23,003 nucleotides of DNA, taken from positions 1 to 23,003 of the IMG/VR virus record IMGVR_UViG_3300045131_002366; one strand, 5' to 3'. The notes below the pieces were generated by a model. It did not search any database. It was not told where the DNA came from and saw nothing but the letters and a program-made list of their open reading frames with translations. The position numbers and the translations under genes were made by a program. Positions 1 through 7,600 of the stretch are shown one piece after another; positions within the stretch are counted from its first letter, which is position 1, and each line of letters starts with the position of its first letter. Origin of the DNA: a virus.

Positions 1-386
1 TCACGAAGAACCTCTTTTAAAAGTGGTCTTGCGTCAACGGTATAACGAACTTTTGGTGGAAAAAGTTTTCCATCAAAAACTCTATGACAAATTGTCTGTT
101 CACCAACTTTAACATAAATGTTAAAAACTTCAGGTCCATCTGTGTAAGATGTATTCATAATTGATGGGTCATGCTCAATAGCATCTTTGTTATCCATCAT
201 GTAAATTACGGCCTTCATTTTTAACGTGTAAATCAATTCATCTCTTAAACTTAAAATGAAGTTATACAACTCCACCGAGTTTTTCGCTTTAGGGTTATAC
301 CCTCTAACGTTAAAGAATCTTTGAACTACAATGTTGTCATTCAATGTTAAAAGGAATTCCATTTTTGTACTGTCTTGCTCTTTCAT
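1..386 (-). CDS. Hypothetical protein, 3' end cut off by window edge
   Basis: An open frame starts at ATG (386-384) and runs through the left edge without a stop, giving at least 128 residues. The product begins MKEQDSTKMEFLLTLNDN and includes DNIVVQRFFNVRGYNP, a helical stretch around residues 38-65, and a beta-rich part with a single cysteine (ICHRVF). A second in-frame ATG at codon 9 could be the true start. It begins only 6 bases after the stop of the 5' nuclease gene and is surely co-transcribed with the replication block. I do not recognise the family. Its place suggests an accessory replication or late-regulation role, but that is position only. The reading frame is well supported; the function is unknown. 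Confidence 0.75.
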   Translation of the reverse strand, partial: MKEQDSTKMEFLLTLNDNIVVQRFFNVRGYNPKAKNSVELYNFILSLRDELIYTLKMKAVIYMMDNKDAIEHDPSIMNTSYTDGPEVFNIYVKVGEQTICHRVFDGKLFPPKVRYTVDARPLLKEVLR

Positions 387-392
387 GCGATT

Positions 393-1394
393 TTAATTTT
401 TGTTTGTGTTACGTTTTTCTTTTCTTGTTAATTTCATAAATGGTTTGAGGAAATCTACCCAAGCCTCATCATTCTTAGGTAGGTATTTAAAAAGACCGTC
501 CGCCATCATCATTCTCATTAGGTTTTTATATCCTCTATCTGTAGGGTCAATTGTGTCGGTAATAATTTGTTTAACCAATTCTTTAGCATCATCTGTGATT
601 AGTGGATTAGTTAAATCGACAATTTTTTTGTTTGTAGTGTAAAACTCTTCACCAAAGATACCATTTTTACTTCGACCTGTCAAAATATTTTCTAAAACTT
701 TTGATTTCTTTGTTTGTAGTAAATTTCCAGCATTAACCCGTATTTCATCGATAGTGCATGGTTTAACCTGCATATCGGGGAATAATTTAACTAAAGTTTT
801 TTCACCTAATCCTTCAATACCTTTAATGTTGTCTGAAGTATCACCCGCAAAAATCTTACAGGTTGAAACATTATAGTGAGGTATCTTAACTTTGTTAATG
901 GTTATCATATCCCCTTGTTTAAAGTACTCTTTAAGGTTTGGCGAGTAAATGGACACCTTATCGGTAATAAGTTGTGTGAGGTCTTTATCTGAAGAAAAAA
1001 TAGTAATCTCTTCATTAGTTGCTACCTGACAATAATAAGCAATGAGGTCATCCGCTTCATTATTGTTCATCTCGACTTGTCTTACAAAGACTTCCTCAAG
1101 ATATTCTTTAATTCGGGAATTTTGAGTTAGATATGATTCATATTTAAATTCATTCATATCATTTTTTCGATTTCCTTTATAATCAGGATAGAGTTCTTTC
1201 CGAGCGGACGAACTATTCTCAGTATCCCAAAAAACAACTACCTTATCGTAGTTATGCTCCTCGAGGAATTTTCTAATGGTATTAATAAAGTGGTAAATTG
1301 CCCCTAAGTGACTTCCGTCACTATAGAGGTCTTTTACTCCGTGAAATCCAATTTTCATTAAATTGGACCCGTCAACTAATAGTGTCTTAATCAC
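393..1394 (-). CDS. rnh: 5'-3' exonuclease / RNase H (T4 Rnh-like flap nuclease)
   Basis: This 333-residue protein belongs to the FEN/5'-3' exonuclease family, which removes RNA primers and 5' flaps from lagging-strand fragments. The metal-binding acidic residues are visible in the expected order: D8 in LLVDGSN, D57 in FWDTENSSSARKELYP, E113/D115/D116 in NEADDLIAYY, D136/D138 in SSDKDL, and D185/D188 in GDTSDNIKG. The last runs into a helix-3-turn-helix DNA-binding motif (GIEGLGEKT, about 192-200). A YKGNRK motif follows the second acidic site, as is usual in this family. T4 RNase H is 305 residues, so the length fits. The start is GTG at 1394-1392, chosen because it lies right before the conserved TLLVDGSN strand. 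It follows the uvsX-like gene after 30 bases. Family assignment is strong; the T4 Rnh equivalence rests on context. Confidence 0.93.
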   Translation of the reverse strand: MIKTLLVDGSNLMKIGFHGVKDLYSDGSHLGAIYHFINTIRKFLEEHNYDKVVVFWDTENSSSARKELYPDYKGNRKNDMNEFKYESYLTQNSRIKEYLEEVFVRQVEMNNNEADDLIAYYCQVATNEEITIFSSDKDLTQLITDKVSIYSPNLKEYFKQGDMITINKVKIPHYNVSTCKIFAGDTSDNIKGIEGLGEKTLVKLFPDMQVKPCTIDEIRVNAGNLLQTKKSKVLENILTGRSKNGIFGEEFYTTNKKIVDLTNPLITDDAKELVKQIITDTIDPTDRGYKNLMRMMMADGLFKYLPKNDEAWVDFLKPFMKLTRKEKRNTNKN

Positions 1395-1424
1395 TGTTGT
1401 GATTTAAAGGGTGAAACAATAATA

Positions 1425-2426
1425 CTAATCTTCTTTTTCTTCTTTCAGGTCGAAATCACCATCAGTTCCGATGATGTCCTTCCAATAGTCCGCGTATTCT
1501 TTTTTGTATTTTTCCAATGAAATTTTTTCTTCACTAGCTTCTTTACCTGCAATGAATCCGTGTGGTGTAACAATAATCTTTCCATCGTCGTAACCCAATC
1601 CATTGATGTGGTTCTTCATTACAGAAACTTTTGTTCTTGATGCGAACTTAATAGTTCTCTTATCTTTTGTTGCAGTAATTTTAGTTGTACCAGCACCTTT
1701 TTGGTTTCCGAATAAAAATACCAATGATGAGTTCAACCAAATGGCCTCTCCACCTTTAGCTTTAATCTTTGGTTGTCCAAATGGATTGTCAGGTAGTTCA
1801 ACCCATGGTTGATTAACAATCACCAACGTGTTTTCGTATTTAGAATCCGACTTACGTGACCCTGAAATTCTTTGGTTAATACCCATACCAATCTTGTCGG
1901 CTAAAGTACTTGCATTATGTTGTTTACCTCCCTTACCTTCAAAGGTCATTTTACAAGGAACAGAACCAACTGAATCCCATAAAAATAATAAACTATAATC
2001 TAAATTACCTTTCTCTTGTTCATCTAACAAGTTGTTGATGTAGTCGGTGATTTGTTCGATGTAGTTGAAGTTATTGTTGAAGATGTAGAAACCATCCCAA
2101 TCTAACTCACCCGTTTCTTCATCAACTACTTCCTCACAATCAAATCCCATCAATTTGGCGTGTTCGAATGACCATTTTTGTTCTGTGATAATAAACACAG
2201 GAAGGATACCTTTCTTTTGAGCATCAACCGCAGTCTTTACAAGTGCAGTTGTCTTACCTGTATCTGAGTGACCAAGTAACATATTCAAGTGCCCAATAGC
2301 AGGACCTGGTAAACCAACCGCATCCAAAAAATCAGGACCTAAGTCAAAAAATCTTTGAGGTTTATATTTTGCTGATGTTGAGAATTTTTCTTTAATGGAT
2401 TTAAAGTCGTTTTTCTTAATTGCCAT
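1425..2426 (-). CDS. uvsX: UvsX/RecA-like strand-exchange recombinase
   Basis: This is a 333-residue RecA-fold ATPase that would form filaments on single-stranded DNA and drive recombination-dependent replication and repair. Walker A is GHSDTGKTT (residues 52-60). The catalytic glutamate is probably E82 in IITEQKWSF. Walker B is LLFLWDS (about 146-152). The segment with HNASTLADKIG and IVNQPW (about 170-207) matches the position of the DNA-binding loops. The protein ends in an acidic tail (DLKEEKED), as UvsX and RecA do. Size is a little below T4 UvsX (about 390). The start codon lies inside the end of the 97-residue gene upstream, overlapping it by 11 bases, so translation is probably coupled. 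Phage UvsX and bacterial RecA are the only real alternatives. The neighbouring gp32-like and 5' nuclease genes favour UvsX. Confidence 0.92.
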   Translation of the reverse strand: MAIKKNDFKSIKEKFSTSAKYKPQRFFDLGPDFLDAVGLPGPAIGHLNMLLGHSDTGKTTALVKTAVDAQKKGILPVFIITEQKWSFEHAKLMGFDCEEVVDEETGELDWDGFYIFNNNFNYIEQITDYINNLLDEQEKGNLDYSLLFLWDSVGSVPCKMTFEGKGGKQHNASTLADKIGMGINQRISGSRKSDSKYENTLVIVNQPWVELPDNPFGQPKIKAKGGEAIWLNSSLVFLFGNQKGAGTTKITATKDKRTIKFASRTKVSVMKNHINGLGYDDGKIIVTPHGFIAGKEASEEKISLEKYKKEYADYWKDIIGTDGDFDLKEEKED

Positions 2427-2709
2427 TTTCTATTCTTTTAAGGTTTGGTAATTTGTTTGTTTTATTTCGATTATAGAAAGTATTATCTTCCTCATAAAGA
2501 GTTCCGATTTCTTCTTCGTGGAAAGTAATTAATCTAAGATTAAGTTGTCCGTCACCAGTTTCTTCTTTTAACATCCCAAACAAAACAGTGTCACCGATTT
2601 GTTTACTTCTACCTGAGAAGTAACCTTTGTCTTTTAGTTGACTTAAAATCTCATAAGATAACATCTTATTATCTCTTACTTGTAAGTCAATTTCTTCTTT
2701 AAACGTCAT
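2416..2709 (-). CDS. Hypothetical 97-residue protein between SSB and uvsX
   Basis: This small charged protein has a predicted helical start (KEEIDLQVRDNKMLSYEILSQ is rich in helix formers) followed by beta-type segments (IGDTVLFGML, LNLRLITFHEEEIGTLY) and a basic C-terminus (NRNKTNKLPNLKR). It has no cysteine, signal peptide or membrane segment. Its start lies 13 bases beyond the hairpin that follows the SSB gene, and its end overlaps the uvsX-like start by 11 bases, so it is tightly linked to the recombinase. I do not recognise the family. A helper of SSB or recombinase loading (a UvsY-like job) is a guess from position alone. Confidence 0.8.
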   Translation of the reverse strand: MTFKEEIDLQVRDNKMLSYEILSQLKDKGYFSGRSKQIGDTVLFGMLKEETGDGQLNLRLITFHEEEIGTLYEEDNTFYNRNKTNKLPNLKRIENGN

Positions 2710-2712
2710 GTG

Positions 2713-2744
2713 ATAAAAATTAAAGGGTGGGGAATCCCACCCTT
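2713..2744 (-). terminator. Terminator-like hairpin after the SSB gene
   Basis: A perfect 9-bp stem (AAGGGTGGG with CCCACCCTT) closes a 4-base loop at 2723-2744. On the minus strand it is followed by TTAATTTTTATC, a U-rich run. It starts just past the SSB stop codon and ends 13 bases before the start of the next gene. It fits an intrinsic terminator that limits read-through from the abundant SSB message into the recombinase genes. Confidence 0.8.
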
Positions 2745-2752
2745 GTTATAAA

Positions 2753-3616
2753 TTAGAACGGTAAGTCTCCGTCTGGTTCGTCATTTGCTTGTGGGTCCGC
2801 AGCTACAGCTGGTTTACCACTCTTAGATGCTCCACCACCGAATGATTCGGTTTCAACTGTAGAGTTCTCATAAACATATCCACCCTTTTCAGTACTCCAT
2901 TTTGGAGTCTCTCCACGAGCAATTGCTTCAAGATAGTCAACAGGTTTTTTAGAATAAACATCTAACCAACTTAACTCATCATTAACCCAAGCGGTCGCTT
3001 GTGCTGCATCTGTGTGAACAGGTGCTGGGTCGTCATACATAATCGTAGATACGGTTGTGTATTCCTTACCTGCAGGTGTTTTAGATTTTGCCAATTCTAT
3101 GATTAAATCACGACCTTTTTCAGAGTCAGTGATATCACCTTTGTTTCTCCAAATTGGGATGATTTTATCTAAAATACCATCATTCTTGTAATTGTGTTTA
3201 AATCTCCAAAATTTCACACCGTCTTCCTCGTGGTCACGGTCGATAACTTTAACGATATAAAATTTACGAGAACGGTATTGAGCGGCTAACTGTTTGTCAG
3301 ACTCTTTACCTGTGGCAATCAACTCTTCGTAAACTTCATTTAAAGGTGAACGCTCGTTGTCATTCTTTCCTGGGTCGTAGAATTTTTGCCATTGGCCACC
3401 TACTTGAATTTCGTGGTACCATGCCTCTTTGAATGGTGAGGAACCATCTGCGGTAGGAAGGATTCTTACTCTTCTCTGACCTGACTTCTCTTTATCCCCA
3501 AGGATTAAAGCGAAATACTTTTTCATTCTTTCGTCTTGCGACATCTTACTTTGGGCCCCGCCCGCTGATTGTTGTGATTTTTCGTACTGTGCCAATACGG
3601 CGTCTAATGAACTCAT
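2753..3616 (-). CDS. 32: gp32-like single-stranded DNA-binding protein
   Basis: This 287-residue protein resembles T4 gp32, which coats single-stranded DNA and coordinates replication and recombination proteins. The N-terminal part (MSSLDAVLAQYEK) matches the basic/helical cooperativity region. The core carries gp32-like segments such as VRILPTADGSSPFKEAWYHE (about 50-69), RKFYIVKVIDR and FWRFKHNYKNDGI. The tail is Gly/Ala/Asp-rich and ends DEPDGDLPF. T4 gp32 is 301 residues, so the length fits. Two things are odd. The protein has no cysteine at all, so the zinc site of T4 gp32 is absent. Its last residues resemble the DDDIPF tip of bacterial SSB. It is flanked by hairpins on both sides and has its own candidate promoter, consistent with a separately expressed, abundant protein next to uvsX. 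Confidence 0.85.
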   Translation of the reverse strand: MSSLDAVLAQYEKSQQSAGGAQSKMSQDERMKKYFALILGDKEKSGQRRVRILPTADGSSPFKEAWYHEIQVGGQWQKFYDPGKNDNERSPLNEVYEELIATGKESDKQLAAQYRSRKFYIVKVIDRDHEEDGVKFWRFKHNYKNDGILDKIIPIWRNKGDITDSEKGRDLIIELAKSKTPAGKEYTTVSTIMYDDPAPVHTDAAQATAWVNDELSWLDVYSKKPVDYLEAIARGETPKWSTEKGGYVYENSTVETESFGGGASKSGKPAVAADPQANDEPDGDLPF

Positions 3617-3647
3617 GTTTCTAAAATTAAATGATTAAATTGTTTTA

Positions 3648-3679
3648 TAAAGATAGGTGAAAATATGATATAGTCAAAT
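3648..3679 (-). promoter_or_regulatory. Candidate Bacteroidota-type promoter before the SSB gene
   Basis: On the minus strand, TTTG (near 3679-3676) is followed after 19-20 bases by TATCTTTA (near 3655-3648). This is one mismatch from the TAnnTTTG -7 element used by Bacteroidota primary sigma factor. It sits between the terminator of the upstream 234-residue gene and the SSB start at 3616, where a promoter would be needed. Such short AT-rich matches occur by chance, so the call is tentative. Positions may be off by one. Confidence 0.35.
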
Positions 3680-3704
3680 AAAAAAGGTGTCTTTCGACAC
3701 CTTC
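3680..3704 (-). terminator. Intrinsic terminator after the 234-residue gene
   Basis: A perfect 8-bp stem (AAGGTGTC with GACACCTT) closes a GAAA tetraloop and is followed on the minus strand by a run of about six T. It lies within a few bases of the stop codon at 3709. This is the best terminator in the window. It would close the long tail transcript before the replication block. Positions may be off by one. Confidence 0.88.
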
Positions 3705-3708
3705 GTTA

Positions 3709-4413
3709 TTATCTAAAAGAAGTTTTGTAACTTTCTTTATCTTCCCCTCCTCCAGGTTGGAAAGAATTTTTGATATCGTTAACGTTGATGTCCTGTACCT
3801 CGTCGGAAGTTAAAACATAATCATTTTTTCCCGTCTTTTCCATCTCTTCTGACTTGTCATCAAAAAATTGTGAAAGTTTTTGATTGAATGGGTATGAGTC
3901 GTAAGTTCTTAACTCTAATTTTTCTTGTGGAGTTTTTTCTCTGTATTTTTCAATCTTATTCTCAAGAGTGTTTAACTTATTCATAATATTATCCATCTCA
4001 CCAAGTCTTGACTGTAAATCATTTAATTGTGAGAATAAGTTTTCAAAATATTCATCTTGTTTTGTTTGAATACTTTTTTGAGAATCTACTAATTCTGTGA
4101 TATCAAGTTCTTCGGAGTCACCTTCTTCATTACTTGTTTCTTCACTGTCTCCTTCGTCGTCAAGTTTTTCAACATCTGGGTCGTTCTCAACATCTAATGG
4201 ACCGGATGCTGGTGCCTCAGGCGCCGGAGGTGGAACTGCTGCCACGTCTGACGGTGGAGGTGGAGCTCCTGCCCCTACATCACCAACGGCTGGCGCTAAT
4301 GCTCCTAAATCTTCTTCAGGTGTTGTAGGAATCTCTTCAGCTTGTTCTGAGATGTATTTGTTGATACTTCTGTATCTATCTATCTCACTTAATATTTTTT
4401 TATCTAAACTCAT
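3709..4413 (-). CDS. Hypothetical acidic, Pro/Ala-rich coiled-coil protein
   Basis: The 234 residues fall into clear parts. First is a helical N-terminus (SLDKKILSEIDRYRSINKYI). Next is a Pro/Ala/Gly-rich linker (about 28-70, with PPPPSD and PPPAPEAPA), then a strongly acidic stretch (about 72-108). A probable coiled coil follows (about 110-160, FSQLNDLQSRLGEMDNIMNKL), and then a charged C-terminus. No signal peptide or membrane segment is seen. The linker DNA (about 4195-4310) is visibly GC-richer than its surroundings. The gene starts 3 bases after the 74-residue gene and ends at a strong terminator. The N-terminus contains L-S-E and I-S-E, which fit the (L/I)xE site of T4-type prohead proteases. 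A virion-associated role is therefore possible but unproven. I do not recognise the family. Confidence 0.8.
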   Translation of the reverse strand: MSLDKKILSEIDRYRSINKYISEQAEEIPTTPEEDLGALAPAVGDVGAGAPPPPSDVAAVPPPAPEAPASGPLDVENDPDVEKLDDEGDSEETSNEEGDSEELDITELVDSQKSIQTKQDEYFENLFSQLNDLQSRLGEMDNIMNKLNTLENKIEKYREKTPQEKLELRTYDSYPFNQKLSQFFDDKSEEMEKTGKNDYVLTSDEVQDINVNDIKNSFQPGGGEDKESYKTSFR

Positions 4414-4416
4414 TTT

Positions 4417-4641
4417 TTATCCGTTTAATAATTGTTTTAATCCGTTATCGGTTTCAACCATAACTTGTCTGTTAGCATAAGTACTATTTCCCGCTCTTTC
4501 GATAAGACCGTCACGTTCTCTTACTGTATAACATTGGCCCGTTGCTAAGTCGCAAACTTCTTTTGTTCCGTCGTTATTATCTTTTTCAGAATAATTAATT
4601 TTTTTTCCAAGATAATTACTGATTGCTGTATTAATGTCCAT
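4417..4641 (-). CDS. Hypothetical 74-residue protein
   Basis: This small protein starts MDINTAISNYLGKKINY and carries a CDLATGQCYTVRERDGLIER segment with two cysteines six apart. It then has a polar C-terminal half ending NGLKQLLNG. It lies 32 bases after the giant virion gene and 3 bases before the 234-residue gene, so it is part of the same transcript. No signal peptide or transmembrane segment is evident. I do not recognise it. The frame is supported mainly by tight packing and strand agreement. Confidence 0.7.
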   Translation of the reverse strand: MDINTAISNYLGKKINYSEKDNNDGTKEVCDLATGQCYTVRERDGLIERAGNSTYANRQVMVETDNGLKQLLNG

Positions 4642-4673
4642 AATATTCTTTTTTATATAAATATGTTGTTATG

Positions 4674-7600
4674 TTATAAAGTGAAAATATCACTTAATAT
4701 GGTTTGTCTTAATATCTCTCCATTAATCGGACTAGTAAACCCGTACGGAAGATATTCAATTTGTAACCTAAACGCGCCTAAAGACCTTACGGTTACGTCA
4801 TTTGTGTAATTAGTGTCAACTCCCAGCAAAATACTATTTGGTACTGGTGAAAAAGTTAATGCGTCTATAATCAAACTAGACCCTCTCCAACTATCATTAT
4901 ATTGTTCACCTTGAGGTACCGTAAAATTAAGTGTGATAAATCCACCTCCAGGTTTCCTAATATTATAGTAAGTTGGACCAACACCTTGTATTGAAGGGGA
5001 CTCCCCGACATTAACAATTGAAAGTTGTTTTGGTGGGAACGTTACTTTAGTTTGACTTGTTGGAACGTTGTCTATAGGTACTTGAGTTTGGTTTGGTGTT
5101 GTATACCATACTTTAAATGGAAATTGCTGTACCACAGGTTGCTGTTGTATTTTAGATGCGCTCACACTAAACATAATATCAATCTGCGTTTTACCTTCGT
5201 TTTTAGGAATGTTATTTTTTAATAATAATTCTACTTGTTCAAGGGTTATGTTAAATTGATTATTAATAACTCGGCCTTCAACAAGTACTTCTCCTTTTGA
5301 AATATATTTTCTACTAATTACATTATTAATTTCCTCAAGTTCATATACTGTGTAATTCATACTTACTCCTCGAGAAATTACCCACCCTGTATTTTGAGGG
5401 TTTACCTTAACATTTAACGATTGTGTCTTACTCTCATTTAACGGTATTGAGGTGCCAGACAAAGTTAACGGTCCATTATCTTGCGGGTTGGTGTTGGTTC
5501 CTAACGTAGGACTGTAGTTGAATAACCTTGGGCTTGTAAATGACCCGTGGTCGGTTTTAATTTCAATTCTTCCATTAACACTAACATCCCCTGTTAAAAC
5601 TTTAGGTACAATAAAATTAACTAAACTATCATTAAGAACTGTTATATCTTTTCTAAGTACCTCAACTCCAATAATTTTAATTGAACTTGTGGTTGATAAA
5701 CTACTTCCACTAATTCGAACAATTGTTCCAGTATAACCCGATAGTGGAGAAATTGTCGTAATCGAAGGTGGAGGACACTCTAAACCTAATATTGACTCTA
5801 TAGATGTTCCTGAAGTACCAGATGTTCCTGAAGTTCCACTTGTTCCTGAAGTACCGGATGTTCTGTTTATTCTTACATTTTTAATGGTTGCTTTCAAGTC
5901 TTTTGAGTTTTCCAAACTTGATAATCCAACCTTAACTGCAGAATCTACTGCGGCAAGTAGGGTGATTCTAGTTTGTTCATATTTACTTATGTTTGCGTCA
6001 TAATATTCAGGAGACACTCCATTACGGTCAGGCCAATAACAAACATACCATTTAGCTAATCCAATGTCTAATATTTCATCTTTCGGTTCAGTTAACTTAC
6101 TGGCCATAAATCTCACATATTTTTCAAGAGTACTAAAATGAACAACAGGTAAAGATTGTGAGGTTGAATCATTTGATTTAGATTTAATACAACTATATGA
6201 CTTATCTAAAGTAGTGTTAAGTCCATTATAACTCGTATCTAAAGATATTGTTGCTAAATTATTATTCCACCCATTAAACGCACCTAATTTACTTTTGGAA
6301 GTTATTTGGAAACTCCTCATATATGATAAACAATATATTATTATCTGTAATTCTTCACTATTAGGTATTTCCTTAATTAACACATCAGCCAGTTCTTTTG
6401 GTGTTTTTTCGGTTAACGTTCCTACAACACTATCCCCAAACCCTGCATCCGCAAAAGTTTTAAGAACATTACTTTTACATGCATTTGTGGTGTCAAGAGC
6501 GTTGTCCGCCTTTTGAGGTATAATGTTACTCTTAACGGCATTTGTTGTCCCTGTTACGGTTATACTCTCTTTATTAACCTTAATTAATTCTTCTAATTTG
6601 GTAATCAAGTTTTGGTTAATACTCTGTAAGAAACTATCAATTGCAGGTAAATCAAAAATTCCTTGTCTAACCCCTGTGAAGGTTGTTTGGAAATTACCCG
6701 CTTGAATTGAGTGTTGAACATCTTGAATCATGTAAGGACCATTAAACATTGGTACGTGTCTAAGGTTAAAATACATTGTTGGTTGTATTAACGCATTACC
6801 TAATGAAACAACAGAACATTTATAACTTCTTTGTTTGTATAAATTATAGATACTATTATTTTGGGTTGCGGTTTGTCTACCTGAAGACTGGTCAACCATA
6901 TTTATTAAAGTATTAATCGATTCAGAGGTGGCTGTGCCGTTGTCTTGAGATACGGTAAATGAATAGAACACATTTTGATTTCTAATACCGATGTCAACAG
7001 TAAACCCAACACATTTATTAGAAACCGCCCAATCTTTTTTACCTGTTTGGTCCTCTATTAAAGGGTTTTCAGAAAATCTTCTCATTTCAAATCCGTCATC
7101 TCTAAACTTAAAATTCCCTTTTGGTAAGTCCAAATATTGTGAGGGTTTTCCTGCATAAAAACAAACCATCTTAGGCCCCGATTTTCTATAATCAACATCT
7201 AAATAAGTTCCCCATAAACTGTCCGCAAAAGCTCTAGGACTTTCCCCCTTTGGTATTGTGGTCCCATCAACATCTTGTACGTTATAGAAATTAACATACG
7301 CAGGTAAATTCATAACATTAAAATTATTCTTAATAAGAATACCGCTAATAAATGTATAGACACTCATTGCTTGATTTAATGAATTTTCATTAAACATATT
7401 TTTTAAATCAAAAATATCTATTAAAATTGTATCACCAATATTTCTTGAGGCTCTATCTAAAAACATTATGTCCTCAAATAAAGTTCTGTTGGTAAAATCC
7501 CCACCGGCAATCCATTTATCATTTAATGCTTTAAAAATTTCATAGTTTTCAACTTTACTTTGTTCCCCCGTTACCGCACTTTGAATTGTTTGTTGTGGTA

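Noticed and set aside
4097-4480. 127-residue plus-strand open frame, Ser/Gly-rich
   Set aside because: It is the antisense shadow of the Pro/Ala/Asp-rich minus-strand gene; its low-complexity product mirrors that composition.
4656-4663. TATAAATA, the T4 late promoter core, also at 19580-19587
   Set aside because: Both copies are on the plus strand, opposite to every gene, and the DNA is AT-rich, so chance is the best explanation.
4670-4700. Small AAGTG/CACTT inverted repeat at the end of the giant virion gene
   Set aside because: Only 5 bp with a 7-base AT-rich loop and inside the coding sequence; not distinguishable from chance.
5803-5865. Short direct repeats as a CRISPR-like array
   Set aside because: The units are contiguous, in frame and encode Thr-Ser-Gly triplets, with no spacers.
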